Shown here: positions 15,739 to 23,314 of the stretch, piece by piece | How the letters are laid out: the number at the start of each line of letters is the position of its first letter | How positions within the stretch are numbered: position 1 is the first letter of the stretch | From: G020348385 sp964538085 | GTDB lineage: Bacteria; Acidobacteriota; Aminicenantia; Aminicenantales; Aminicenantaceae | DNA: 64,000 bases | Direction of reading: 5' to 3' | NCBI GenBank assembly: GCA_964538085.1 | Contig: CAZIDF010000003.1 | Span: 208,364 to 272,363 of the forward strand | Notes under the pieces: generated by a model | What the model saw: the letters and a program-made list of their open reading frames with translations, nothing else | What the model was told of the DNA's origin: nothing | Database searches by the model: none | Translations under genes and position numbers: made by a program

Positions 15739-16391
15739 ATAAAGAAAGAATCGGGATTTTTGGAGGAACATTCAATCCCATACACAGGGGCCATGTCAAA
15801 GCGGCTTTGGAAGTTCAAGAAATATTCTCGCTGGATAAGATTTTGTTGATCCCTTCTTATATCCCTCCCCATAAAGGAGCTCCCGATGTCGCCCCTGCGT
15901 CTCACCGGCTGCGGATGGTCGAACTAGCCTTGACTCCCTATCCTCTCATCGTTCCTTCTTCTATCGAGATCGATGCCAAGGGCAAATCCTATTCCATCCT
16001 GACCCTGGCTAAACTAAAAAAACAATATCCCGATTCTTCGATGTTTTTTATTTTAGGAGTGGACGCATTTTTAGAGATCGATACTTGGCGAGATTATGAG
16101 AAACTCCTCGATCAGTGTCATTTCATCGTTATCAGCCGTCCAGGGTTCGACCTTGAGGATGCCAAAGATGTTCTGAGAGGCAGTTACAAGGAGAGGATGG
16201 TCCAGGATTTCGACTCTGTCAAGCTTGACAAAGTTATTCTGCACAGCTACAAAATATTTCTGCTTTCTATTCCGGCATTGGACATCGCCTCCAAAGACAT
16301 CAGAAGAAAAGTGAAATTGGGAAAATCCATAACCGATCTTGTGGCTGAACCCGTGCAAGAATACATTTCATCGAATAAGCTTTATCTGTGA
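15735..16391 (+). CDS. nadD: Nicotinate-nucleotide adenylyltransferase
   Basis: This 218-aa enzyme transfers AMP to nicotinate mononucleotide in NAD synthesis. GGTFNPIHRGH is the nucleotidyl-transferase signature, and SSIEIDAKGKSYS and the C-terminal DIASKDIRRKV (replacing the usual ISSTxIR) match the family. It overlaps obgE by 4 nt and rsfS by 4 nt. The downstream NAD synthetase step is encoded separately at 19.9-21.5 kb. Confidence 0.96.
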   Translation: MNKERIGIFGGTFNPIHRGHVKAALEVQEIFSLDKILLIPSYIPPHKGAPDVAPASHRLRMVELALTPYPLIVPSSIEIDAKGKSYSILTLAKLKKQYPDSSMFFILGVDAFLEIDTWRDYEKLLDQCHFIVISRPGFDLEDAKDVLRGSYKERMVQDFDSVKLDKVILHSYKIFLLSIPALDIASKDIRRKVKLGKSITDLVAEPVQEYISSNKLYL

Positions 16392-16768
16392 GGGAAATGA
16401 GTAAAGAAATACCGAAAAAATTGGATAAAAGAAGTCTCGATAAACATGTGAGGATGTCTGTCAACGCAAGCCGGGAAAAAAAGGCAGAAGATATTGTGGT
16501 TTTAGATCTGCGAGAGATATCCTCTTTCACAGACTTCTTTGTTATCATGCAAGGAAATTCTAAGAGGCAAAACTTGGCCATCTATGAAAGTATAGAACAA
16601 GAATTGAAGGGAGAAAACATATATCCCTTGAGTATCGAAGGCCGGAAAAATGCAGAGTGGATCCTTATGGATTATGGGCATTTTATCATCCATATTTTTT
16701 CAAAAGAAGCCAGAGAGTACTATTATTTGGAAAAACTTTGGGGTGATGCTCCCAGGTCGGTTTACTAG
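16388..16768 (+). CDS. rsfS: Ribosomal silencing factor RsfS
   Basis: This 126-aa protein of the RsfS/Iojap family binds L14 and blocks subunit joining. KKAEDIVVLDLREISSFTDFFVI and the GRKNAEWILMDYGHFIIHIF segment are diagnostic. The start may be GTG at 16388, overlapping nadD, or ATG at 16397; neither has a well-spaced ribosome site, so translational coupling to nadD is likely. Confidence 0.94.
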   Translation: MREMSKEIPKKLDKRSLDKHVRMSVNASREKKAEDIVVLDLREISSFTDFFVIMQGNSKRQNLAIYESIEQELKGENIYPLSIEGRKNAEWILMDYGHFIIHIFSKEAREYYYLEKLWGDAPRSVY

Positions 16769-16790
16769 CCCTCTTTTTTTAAAATAAATA

Positions 16791-16819
16791 TTGACTTTTT
16801 CCTGTCGAATCATTATTTT
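16791..16819 (+). promoter_or_regulatory. Internal promoter before rlmH
   Basis: TTGACT (16791-16796) and TATTTT (16814-16819) with 17-nt spacing in the 90-nt gap after rsfS, so rlmH and downstream genes can be transcribed independently of the ribosomal protein operon. Confidence 0.6.
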
Positions 16820-16858
16820 TATGAACAATTTAAAGGAAAATACGATGAGGTTTTTTGG

Positions 16859-17326
16859 ATGCAACTAAAAATCTTGTGGCCGGGAAAAACCCGGAACCGG
16901 TCCCTGAAAGAACTGCAGGATTTGTATCTTAAGAAAATAAACAAGCTGGAAAGTTGTGAAGTGATCGAAACTAAGGAGGCTCGCGGATTGCCAGAACGGG
17001 CGGAAAATAAAATTTTGACTAAAGAAGCCCAGGGGCTTGAAAAACACCTTAAAGATGATTATATTGTCTGTTTGTTCGATAAAGGAAAAGAAATGAATTC
17101 TCGGGAATTTGCTTATTTTTTAGAAGAGAAAGGGTCAAATTCTACGCGCCCTATAACGTTTATCGCCGGTGGATTTTTGGGTTTGGCTGATGAAATCCTG
17201 AAAAAAGCCCATTTTTTATTATCCTTATCCAAGATGACGCTTTCCCACGAATTGACTCGAGTCGTTCTCCTTGAACAAATTTATCGCGCTCTAGCCATTA
17301 AGCATGGAAGACAGTATGCTAAATAG
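16859..17326 (+). CDS. rlmH: 23S rRNA pseudouridine-1915 N3-methyltransferase RlmH
   Basis: This 155-aa SPOUT methyltransferase modifies helix 69 of 23S rRNA. FIAGGFLGL stands where the family has the FxIGGAxG cofactor loop, and the C-terminal LSHELTRVVLLEQIYRALAI segment is typical. The usual terminal PYHK is replaced by RQYAK. The start ATG at 16859 overlaps the end of a weak upstream purine stretch. Confidence 0.95.
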   Translation: MQLKILWPGKTRNRSLKELQDLYLKKINKLESCEVIETKEARGLPERAENKILTKEAQGLEKHLKDDYIVCLFDKGKEMNSREFAYFLEEKGSNSTRPITFIAGGFLGLADEILKKAHFLLSLSKMTLSHELTRVVLLEQIYRALAIKHGRQYAK

Positions 17327-17335
17327 GGGGAAAAA

Positions 17336-17692
17336 TTGACCAAAAAAGAGAAAGAGAAGTATCAAAAGAAACTTTTAAAGAGAAAGAGTGAGATTCTTGA
17401 CGTCCTCAATGACGTCTATAATGATACGAAGGAAGTGGAAAATGCAGGGATCGCCATGGACATGGCTGATCAAGCGGAGAGTTCTTACACAAAGGAATTC
17501 CTGTTGAGTCTCTCGGACACAGAGCGAAAAGAGTTGCAGAAGATAGATGAGGCATTGGGTCGGATAAAAAAGGGCGATTATGGTGTTTGCCAGATGTGTG
17601 GAGTTACGATCAACAAAAAAAGATTGGATGCCGTACCCTGGGCCTCCTATTGTATCGCTTGTCAACAGAAAACCGAGGAAGAGTCTCTTTGA
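17336..17692 (+). CDS. DksA/TraR-type zinc-finger protein
   Basis: This 118-aa protein has an N-terminal coiled-coil (about 1-75) and a C4 zinc finger (CQMC near 82, then CIAC near 105). The DksA-specific coiled-coil tip residues are not obvious, but DMADQAESS corresponds to the usual DxADxA region. Family members enter the RNA polymerase secondary channel and alter promoter output, often with ppGpp. The start is TTG at 17336, 4 nt after a GGGGG ribosome site; no ATG fits. Confidence 0.88.
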   Translation: MTKKEKEKYQKKLLKRKSEILDVLNDVYNDTKEVENAGIAMDMADQAESSYTKEFLLSLSDTERKELQKIDEALGRIKKGDYGVCQMCGVTINKKRLDAVPWASYCIACQQKTEEESL

Positions 17693-18432
17693 GGCTTTTT
17701 TTTCGAAAAAATATCGAATATTATCTAAAACTGGCCGAAATCATATTTTTTCCCTCCGTATGTGAACTGTGTTCTCGTCTACTCGAGATTCCCGGTGAAC
17801 GTATTGTCTGCCGTTCCTGTTTTCAGAGACTGAAGCCCTTCCTAAATTCTTTCTGTCTTTGCTGCGGGAAATTTTTCGACGATTCAGCAGAGCCTCATTT
17901 TTGCCGGCAATGCTTGATGCAAAGACCAGTTTTCTCAGTTCACCGTTCTTGTGGCCCCTATTCTGGAATTTTGAAGGATATCATCATTCTTTTCAAATAC
18001 CGCGGTTATTGTGTGTTGGGAAAAGATCTGGCCACATTTATCTTGGATACTTTAGGAAGGGAGGAATCCTTGTGGTGGGGTGTGGATAGCATTATTCCCG
18101 TCCCTCTTTCTCCGCAAAAGGAGAAACAGAGAGGCTACAATCAGGCTTCCCTCCTTGCCAAGGAATTAGGGACGCAAAAAAATATTGAACTTCTCGTGGG
18201 TCGATTGATTAAGGTAAAAACGACCCCTTCGCAGACATCGCTCGAGGCAGCGGACCGGCGCAAAAATCTTAAAGGCGCATTTAAAATTGCCTATGATCGA
18301 GGGATTAATGGAAAGACCGTTCTTATGGTTGATGATGTTTACACAACCGGTTCTACCCTCCAGGAATGCAGCAGAGTGCTGTTGAAAGCAGGTGCATTGG
18401 AGGTGAGGGCTCTTACGATCGCCAGAGCATGA
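17689..18432 (+). CDS. ComF-family phosphoribosyltransferase-like protein
   Basis: This 247-aa protein has an N-terminal zinc ribbon (CELC, CRSC, CLCC, CRQC) and a type I PRTase domain with the PRPP loop VLMVDDVYTTGSTLQE. I place the start at TTG 17689, which overlaps the DksA-like stop by 4 nt and has GAGGAAGAG upstream; a farther in-frame ATG would run through the DksA-like gene. ComF proteins support DNA uptake in competent bacteria, but the family is widespread in non-competent ones. Confidence 0.88.
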   Translation: MRLFFRKNIEYYLKLAEIIFFPSVCELCSRLLEIPGERIVCRSCFQRLKPFLNSFCLCCGKFFDDSAEPHFCRQCLMQRPVFSVHRSCGPYSGILKDIIILFKYRGYCVLGKDLATFILDTLGREESLWWGVDSIIPVPLSPQKEKQRGYNQASLLAKELGTQKNIELLVGRLIKVKTTPSQTSLEAADRRKNLKGAFKIAYDRGINGKTVLMVDDVYTTGSTLQECSRVLLKAGALEVRALTIARA

Positions 18433-18449
18433 AATATTTCCGCTGAATA

Positions 18450-18490
18450 CAAAAAGCGCCTGGATCAATGATCGATTGATCGCAGGCGCT
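18450..18490 (-). terminator. Intrinsic terminator of hsp20
   Basis: Arms 18455-18469 and 18475-18490 form a 15-bp stem with one bulged base and a 5-nt loop. On the minus strand it is followed by TTTTTG, so it terminates the leftward hsp20 transcript. No T-run follows in the comF direction. Confidence 0.85.
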
Positions 18491-18519
18491 CGATTCAGAA
18501 AAGTTCGAGGTGTTATTTT

Positions 18520-18990
18520 TTAGCTTTTTTTTTCGGTTTTCTTCTGAGCAGTTTGAACTTTCACTGTTTTGGGCTTGAGCTCATGTTTTTTGGGCATGGT
18601 GATCCTCAGCACTCCGTTATCATGTTCGGCCTTGATTTTTTCCTGGTCGATATTTCTTGGAATGGAGAATGATCTGTAAAAGGATCCATAGGAACGTTCG
18701 ATCCGGTGGTAGTTTTCCTCGCTTGTTTCCTTTTCGAAATTCCTCTCTCCCTTCAGGGTGAGTGTGTTATCCTCGATCTTTATCTCGATGTTATTCTCAT
18801 CCACACCAGGAACCTCTGCAGTAAGGACAAGAGAATTCTCGTTTTCGTAGATATCGACGGTAGGTGTCCACGTGCTGGAGATCATGTCCTTATCTTCGCC
18901 TCTTGATATGACTGCATCCTCGAAGAGACGGTTCATCTTCTCCCTCAGAGTGATTATGTCTCTGAAAGGATCCCATCTGATTATTGCCAT
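18520..18990 (-). CDS. Small heat-shock protein (Hsp20/alpha-crystallin)
   Basis: This 156-aa chaperone holds unfolded proteins. The alpha-crystallin domain (about 45-140) includes PTVDIYENENSLVLTAEVPGV and the GVLRITMPKK strand with its I-x-I/V neighbourhood; the N-terminus starts MAIIRWDPFRDI. The ATG is preceded by GGAGGT. Expression is probably heat- or stress-controlled: the consensus promoter at 19023-19051 overlaps two copies of a 12-bp direct repeat. Confidence 0.95.
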   Translation of the reverse strand: MAIIRWDPFRDIITLREKMNRLFEDAVISRGEDKDMISSTWTPTVDIYENENSLVLTAEVPGVDENNIEIKIEDNTLTLKGERNFEKETSEENYHRIERSYGSFYRSFSIPRNIDQEKIKAEHDNGVLRITMPKKHELKPKTVKVQTAQKKTEKKS

Positions 18991-19003
18991 TTTATACCTC
19001 CAA

Positions 19004-19051
19004 AATATCTTAGTGTATGTATAATATAATATCTTAGTGAGATATTGTCAA
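19004..19051 (-). promoter_or_regulatory. hsp20 promoter with direct-repeat operator candidates
   Basis: Minus-strand TTGACA (19046-19051) and TATATT (19023-19028) are spaced by 17 nt. On the plus strand AATATCTTAGTG occurs at 19004-19015 and 19028-19039, one copy over the spacer and one over the start site. The spacer copy also forms the inverted repeat ATATCT-N5-AGATAT. This is not the CIRCE/HrcA sequence. Confidence 0.7.
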
Positions 19052-19117
19052 GTATTTTTTTTAGAAAATCAAAATTTTTTTCGCTTTTTTTGGGAATATG
19101 GTATGAGATACGACTTG

Positions 19118-19837
19118 TCAGATCTGCGCAGATTTTTTCGGTCTTCCTTCGACCAAAAGTGTCACTTCTCCCTTTATGAGATTTTTTCTCAGGCTGTTCA
19201 GCAATTCTGTCGGATTCCCTCGAATAAACTCTTCATACACTTTTGTCAATTCTCGTGCGATAACAACTCTTCTATCACCAAGGGTTTCCTTGATGAGGGT
19301 CAGGAAGTCGAAAAGTTTTCTGGAGGGTAAATAAAATATCAAGGTGGCTGTCTCTGTTTTCACGGATTCGAGTAATTTTTTTGCCGCTTCTTTTTTTGGG
19401 GGCGGAAAACTCAAAAAAAGAAATTTATGTGTTGGCAATCCGGCAGCAGATAGGGCAGCGGTGATGGCAGAGGGACCGGGCACAGGAATGACATTGATTC
19501 CTTGAGCTAAGGCTTCTCTGATCAAAGGATAGCCTGGATCTGCAATTCCTGGGGTGCCGGCATCGGAGACCAAGGCCACATCTTTTCCCTCTAAAAGAAA
19601 GCCGATTATCTTCGCAATTTTTTTTTGCTCTTGGGGATGAAAGTAGCTCAGCAGCTTTTTGGTGATATTGTATTTATTTAAAATTTTAACCGTTTGTCGT
19701 GTGTCCTCGCATGCGACGATAAATGATTCTTGAAGCACTCTCAAAGCCCTGAGTGAAATATCTTCGAGGTTGCCGATGGGAGTGGCCACGATAAACAGTT
19801 TGCCATCTTTTTTTTGATTCGGTTTTTCCCCCGGCAT
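19118..19837 (-). CDS. rsmI: 16S rRNA 2'-O-methyltransferase RsmI (C1402)
   Basis: This 239-aa tetrapyrrole-methylase-fold enzyme begins LFIVATPIGNLEDISLRAL, the RsmI signature, followed by CEDTR, SDAGTPGIADPGYPL and VPGPSAITAALSAAGLPT, which form the AdoMet site. It starts 13 nt after nadE, so it is transcribed with the NAD synthetase pair. Confidence 0.96.
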   Translation of the reverse strand: MPGEKPNQKKDGKLFIVATPIGNLEDISLRALRVLQESFIVACEDTRQTVKILNKYNITKKLLSYFHPQEQKKIAKIIGFLLEGKDVALVSDAGTPGIADPGYPLIREALAQGINVIPVPGPSAITAALSAAGLPTHKFLFLSFPPPKKEAAKKLLESVKTETATLIFYLPSRKLFDFLTLIKETLGDRRVVIARELTKVYEEFIRGNPTELLNSLRKNLIKGEVTLLVEGRPKKSAQI

Positions 19838-19850
19838 GATCTATCCCAGT

Positions 19851-20663
19851 CTACTTATCCCGGTCATAGGGATAAAGGAAATCGTGACCGACGGTTCGTG
19901 CAGATATCTTCGGAATGGGTGGCAGATGCCGTTTGAATTCTGAACCTTTTATCAAGCCGAGGATTTTCTCGACATCCTTGTCTGGAAATCCTTCGGAGAG
20001 TATCTCTTTTTTCGATTTTTTAAGATCGACGTGTTGGTAAAGAACCTTGTCTATCCTTGTGTAACTGAGACCGAGTTCGCTCTCGTCCGATTGTCCTGCC
20101 CATAATCCTGCTGTCGGCTTTTTCTTGATAATTTTATCAGGGACCATCATATGCCGGGCCAACTGGCGGACCTGGGTTTTGTAGAGGTCTCCTAAAGGAT
20201 TGATGGCACAGGCCATGTCCCCATGGATCGTTCCGTATCCGAGCAGCAATTCCGTTTTATTGCTCGTTCCCAGGATCAAGGCCTTTTCTCTCGCTGAAAA
20301 ATCATAGAGGATGGACATCCTCTCCCTGGCCATTTTGTTTCCTTTGAGGATCCTGCTTTTCATGGGATGAAGGGTAAAGTAAGTGTCTATCATCGGAGAA
20401 ATGTCTATGATACGGGTTTGGAGGCCTAATCCTTGAGCCATTTCTTTGGCATCTTGTGCATCCCTACCGAATGTTTCCTTATAGGGCAGGATGAGGGCAA
20501 TCACATTTTGTGGGCCGAGTGCCCGTGCGGCCAAGCAGGCGCACACAGCTGAGTCCAATCCGCCTGAGAGACCGAGGATACCTTTTTTAAAATCGAACTT
20601 GGATAATTCTTCTTTGATAAAACGGGTGAGAAGTTTTTCGACAAACCCTGGATTAATCTTCAT
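19851..20663 (-). CDS. nadE: NAD synthetase, synthase subunit
   Basis: This 270-aa ATP-pyrophosphatase-fold enzyme amidates nicotinate adenine dinucleotide. The P-loop GLSGGLDSAV, LGTSNKTELLLGYGT and the ADLWxGQTDE-like GLWAGQSDESELGL are visible. The ATG at 20663 (MKINPGF) is preferred because an earlier in-frame start would extend 50 nt into the upstream gene; even so the two overlap by 11 nt. It has no fused glutaminase domain; the adjacent nitrilase-family gene probably supplies ammonia. Confidence 0.93.
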   Translation of the reverse strand: MKINPGFVEKLLTRFIKEELSKFDFKKGILGLSGGLDSAVCACLAARALGPQNVIALILPYKETFGRDAQDAKEMAQGLGLQTRIIDISPMIDTYFTLHPMKSRILKGNKMARERMSILYDFSAREKALILGTSNKTELLLGYGTIHGDMACAINPLGDLYKTQVRQLARHMMVPDKIIKKKPTAGLWAGQSDESELGLSYTRIDKVLYQHVDLKKSKKEILSEGFPDKDVEKILGLIKGSEFKRHLPPIPKISARTVGHDFLYPYDRDK

Positions 20664-21501
20664 ATCGAGCCACGATCCTTTTAAAAGCCTCCAAAGTGAT
20701 TTCCGGTTTTTCATCCCGATAATACGGGCGACTTTTTCGAAATCGACGAATTTCCTCCAAGTCGATATCCTTAACTAGGAAATCTTCATCCACGTGCGGG
20801 GATTTAGCCACCAGTTGGCCCCCCGGATTGTATATGAAAGAACCTCCGGCAAAGGATTTTCCATCTTCGAAGCCCACCCTGTTGCAATAAATGACAAAGG
20901 TCTGAAAAAAGTGGGATACCGTTTCCCCCATCAGTTCCCACATTCTAGTAGAGGCGTAGCCTTTATCATCTGAAATACCGCGTCCTGGGGCGGCACTGAT
21001 GGCGATGATAATCTCCGCGCCGCCCACAAAAAGAAGATAACTCGAACTTATGTGCAAGAAATCATAACAGATCAGCATGCCTGTCTTTCCGAAAGGAGTG
21101 TCGAATGAATGGAAATTTTTTCCTTGCCCAAAGAATTTCAACTCTTCGAACATTCCGTATGTCGGCAAATAGATCTTTCTATGAATGTGGCTGATTTTTC
21201 CTTCGGAGAAAAAAGCGGCGGAATTCAGGAATAATCCCTTTTCCTTTTCCTCCACGAATCCTGCGACAAATGAAATATCTCGGCTCATTCCGGCAAGTTT
21301 TTTAAGAAGAGGATCTGTTCGAGGTTCCAGAGCGATCTCCTCCACCATATCTTTCAAGGTGTACCCTGTGAGACTCAGCTCGGGAAAAATCAAAAGGTCC
21401 ACATTTTTCTTTTTGGCTTTTTTGATATAATCGATATGAATCTGGAGATTATGCTCAAGGTCTCCGAGTTTGGGGCTAATTTGGGCCAGCGCGATTTTCA
21501 T
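20653..21501 (-). CDS. Nitrilase-family amidohydrolase, likely glutaminase partner of NadE
   Basis: This 282-aa carbon-nitrogen hydrolase keeps the Glu-Lys-Cys triad: Glu in FPELSLTGY, Lys in HRKIYLPTYG and Cys in GMLICYDFLH. It resembles the N-terminal glutaminase domain of glutamine-dependent NAD synthetases. The 11-nt overlap with nadE indicates that the two domains exist as separate, coupled subunits, though a stand-alone amidase is possible. ATG 21501 begins the conserved MKIALAQISPKLGD; a possible promoter (TTGCAA-N17-TAATTT) lies just upstream. Confidence 0.86.
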   Translation of the reverse strand: MKIALAQISPKLGDLEHNLQIHIDYIKKAKKKNVDLLIFPELSLTGYTLKDMVEEIALEPRTDPLLKKLAGMSRDISFVAGFVEEKEKGLFLNSAAFFSEGKISHIHRKIYLPTYGMFEELKFFGQGKNFHSFDTPFGKTGMLICYDFLHISSSYLLFVGGAEIIIAISAAPGRGISDDKGYASTRMWELMGETVSHFFQTFVIYCNRVGFEDGKSFAGGSFIYNPGGQLVAKSPHVDEDFLVKDIDLEEIRRFRKSRPYYRDEKPEITLEAFKRIVARYED

Positions 21502-21560
21502 AGTGAAAAAATTATCACAATTTACCCTGCTTTGCAATTTCCGCCTATTCAGTTTTATCA

Positions 21561-21688
21561 CCGACCCACCCTGCCCTACACTAAAGGTTTATTTTTTTTA
21601 ATGGCCAACCCACCCCACCCTAACAAAAATGTATATATAAATTTTAATGGCCAACCCACCCCGCCCAAACAAAAATGTGTATATATTA
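21561..21688. repeat. C-rich intergenic repeat: degenerate copy plus 46-bp tandem duplication
   Basis: A degenerate unit CCGACCCACCCTGCCCTA (21561-21578) precedes two tandem 46-bp units (21597-21642 and 21643-21688) that differ at about four positions. Each contains GGCCAACCCACCCC(A/G)CCC, then ACAAAAATG and an AT-rich end. The C-rich core is the same as in the arrays at 23.2, 29.8 and 39.7 kb. It lies between divergent genes. Confidence 0.85.
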
Positions 21689-21766
21689 TTTTATGAATTA
21701 TTAAATAAAGAGAATTGAAAAAACATGTGTTTCTATTATATAGTAGATTTCCAATAAAAGAATATT

Positions 21767-23227
21767 ATGGAACATATCGGCATCTACTTAAAGAACGTCT
21801 ATTTCCAGAAAAATAGGGGAAGCCTCTTTTTCCGCCATCAAAATTTTCAAAAATATCTTTTTTTTCAGGACGGGTTCCTCATTTATGCCAAGACGAACCA
21901 CCCCCTCGAATTATTGGGAGAAGTGCTATTCAGGCTTGGAAAGCTTTCCAAAGAGGATTTTGATAGGATCGATGAGTATATCGAGCCTAAAAAAACAATT
22001 GGATCAGTTCTGATCGAAAAAGGCATCATAACAGAAGAAAACCTGAAGGAAGGATTGATATACCAGATGAGAGAGATCGTGCTGAACATGTTTTCCGTGT
22101 TCGATGCAGAATTCAGGTTCCAAGACAAGTCCGATTTCGATGAGCAAGTGTTCGATGAAAAATTAAAGGTTCCACTCTTGATCGAAGAAGGGATTAGGGG
22201 CATGAAACACAATCCTGCTCTCGTAACATTTTTGGAGGATAAAACACCCGTGCCCAAATCCATCGATTTTTACCTGCGCCTGAATGAGGGAGAAAGAGAG
22301 CTGTTCGAAACTATAAAAGGTAAAGCCTCATCGGAAGAATTGCTAAGTTCCTCGAATTCGAAACCCGAGGTTTTCTGGAAAAACCTTTACCTGCTATATT
22401 GTCTGGATCTGGTCGAGTTGGAGGCCGGCAAAACAAAAGGTGTTCCTTCCCCCGATAAAAAAGCGGAAGCTGAACCGGAACCGACCGAAGAAGAAAAACT
22501 CGAAGAAGTTTTTTCTTTTCACGATACCCTGGAAAACGCCAATTATTACCAGATCCTGGATGTTAGTGTTGATGTACCTGCAGAGGACTTAAAAAAGAGC
22601 TATTTTCGGCTGGCGAGGAAGTTCCATCCAGACCTTTTCAGCCGAGAGCTGCCTCCAGAATCTGTCCAGAAAATCGGTGCGGTTTTCGACAAAATCACCA
22701 AAGCCTACCAAACACTCAGCGATGAAAAAAGAAAGGGAGAGTATGACAAACAATTGAGTTCTCTTCCTGGCGGTGAAAGCAAGAACCAAGCCAAGGAAGG
22801 GGAAAAAAGATTCCGCCAAGGGAAAACCCTTTTCAACCAGGGAAGATACGAAGAGGCCCTTGTCTTCTTAGAACAATCTGTCCGGCTTGCGCAAGATAAA
22901 GCGAAATATTTCCAGTTGCTGGCCATGACCCAGGCAAAGATTCCTATGTACAGGAAGGATGCGGAGAAAAATTTCATCAAGGCCACTAAATTAGAGCCAT
23001 GGAGTGCAGATGCCTTTGTCGGGTTGGGAGTTTTGTACAGGAAAGAGGGCTTGAACATAAAAGCCAAAAGACAATTTGAGAGAGCGCTGCAGATAGATCC
23101 TGATCACAAGATCGCCTTGAAGGAATTAAAAGGCGAGGGAAAAGGCAAGGGGAAAATAAACTTAAAGGATATGCGCTTCAAGGATCTTTTAAAAATAAAC
23201 GTATTCAGCAAAAAGAAAAAAAAATAA
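21767..23227 (+). CDS. DUF4388-like, DnaJ and TPR multidomain protein
   Basis: This 486-aa soluble protein has an N-terminal region of the DUF4388/PatA type (about 1-215), a J domain around 260-330 with the Hsp70-activating HPD triad in KFHPDLF, and three TPR-like repeats (about 345-455), ending in a Lys-rich tail. Combining a J domain with TPRs suggests an Hsp70 co-chaperone or scaffold; DUF4388 is common in gliding, motility and regulatory proteins of Myxococcota and Acidobacteriota. It sits alone between two C-rich repeat arrays. A TTGAAA-N16-TATATA promoter is possible at about 21710-21740. Confidence 0.85.
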   Translation: MEHIGIYLKNVYFQKNRGSLFFRHQNFQKYLFFQDGFLIYAKTNHPLELLGEVLFRLGKLSKEDFDRIDEYIEPKKTIGSVLIEKGIITEENLKEGLIYQMREIVLNMFSVFDAEFRFQDKSDFDEQVFDEKLKVPLLIEEGIRGMKHNPALVTFLEDKTPVPKSIDFYLRLNEGERELFETIKGKASSEELLSSSNSKPEVFWKNLYLLYCLDLVELEAGKTKGVPSPDKKAEAEPEPTEEEKLEEVFSFHDTLENANYYQILDVSVDVPAEDLKKSYFRLARKFHPDLFSRELPPESVQKIGAVFDKITKAYQTLSDEKRKGEYDKQLSSLPGGESKNQAKEGEKRFRQGKTLFNQGRYEEALVFLEQSVRLAQDKAKYFQLLAMTQAKIPMYRKDAEKNFIKATKLEPWSADAFVGLGVLYRKEGLNIKAKRQFERALQIDPDHKIALKELKGEGKGKGKINLKDMRFKDLLKINVFSKKKKK

Positions 23228-23231
23228 TCCG

Positions 23232-23286
23232 GCCAACCCATCCCACCCGCCGACCCACCCCACCCTAGCCAACCCACCCCACCCTA
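23232..23286. repeat. Triple C-rich repeat array between convergent genes
   Basis: Three consecutive units of the consensus GCCAACCCACCCCACCCTA (23232-23248, 23249-23267, 23268-23286), with nine C-runs of three or more. The minus strand could fold into G-quadruplexes. The array fills the gap between the DnaJ-TPR gene and the end of ligA. Confidence 0.9.
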
Positions 23287-23314
23287 CATTAAGGAGGCAA
23301 ATTTTGGTTTGATG

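Noticed and set aside
21436..21696. 86-aa ORF across the C-rich repeats
   Set aside because: It is translated repeat sequence (PHPNKN/TPPKQK), starting inside the opposite-strand nitrilase gene.
21597..23286. CRISPR array
   Set aside because: The C-rich repeats are tandem or scattered, have no regular unique spacers, and no cas gene is nearby.
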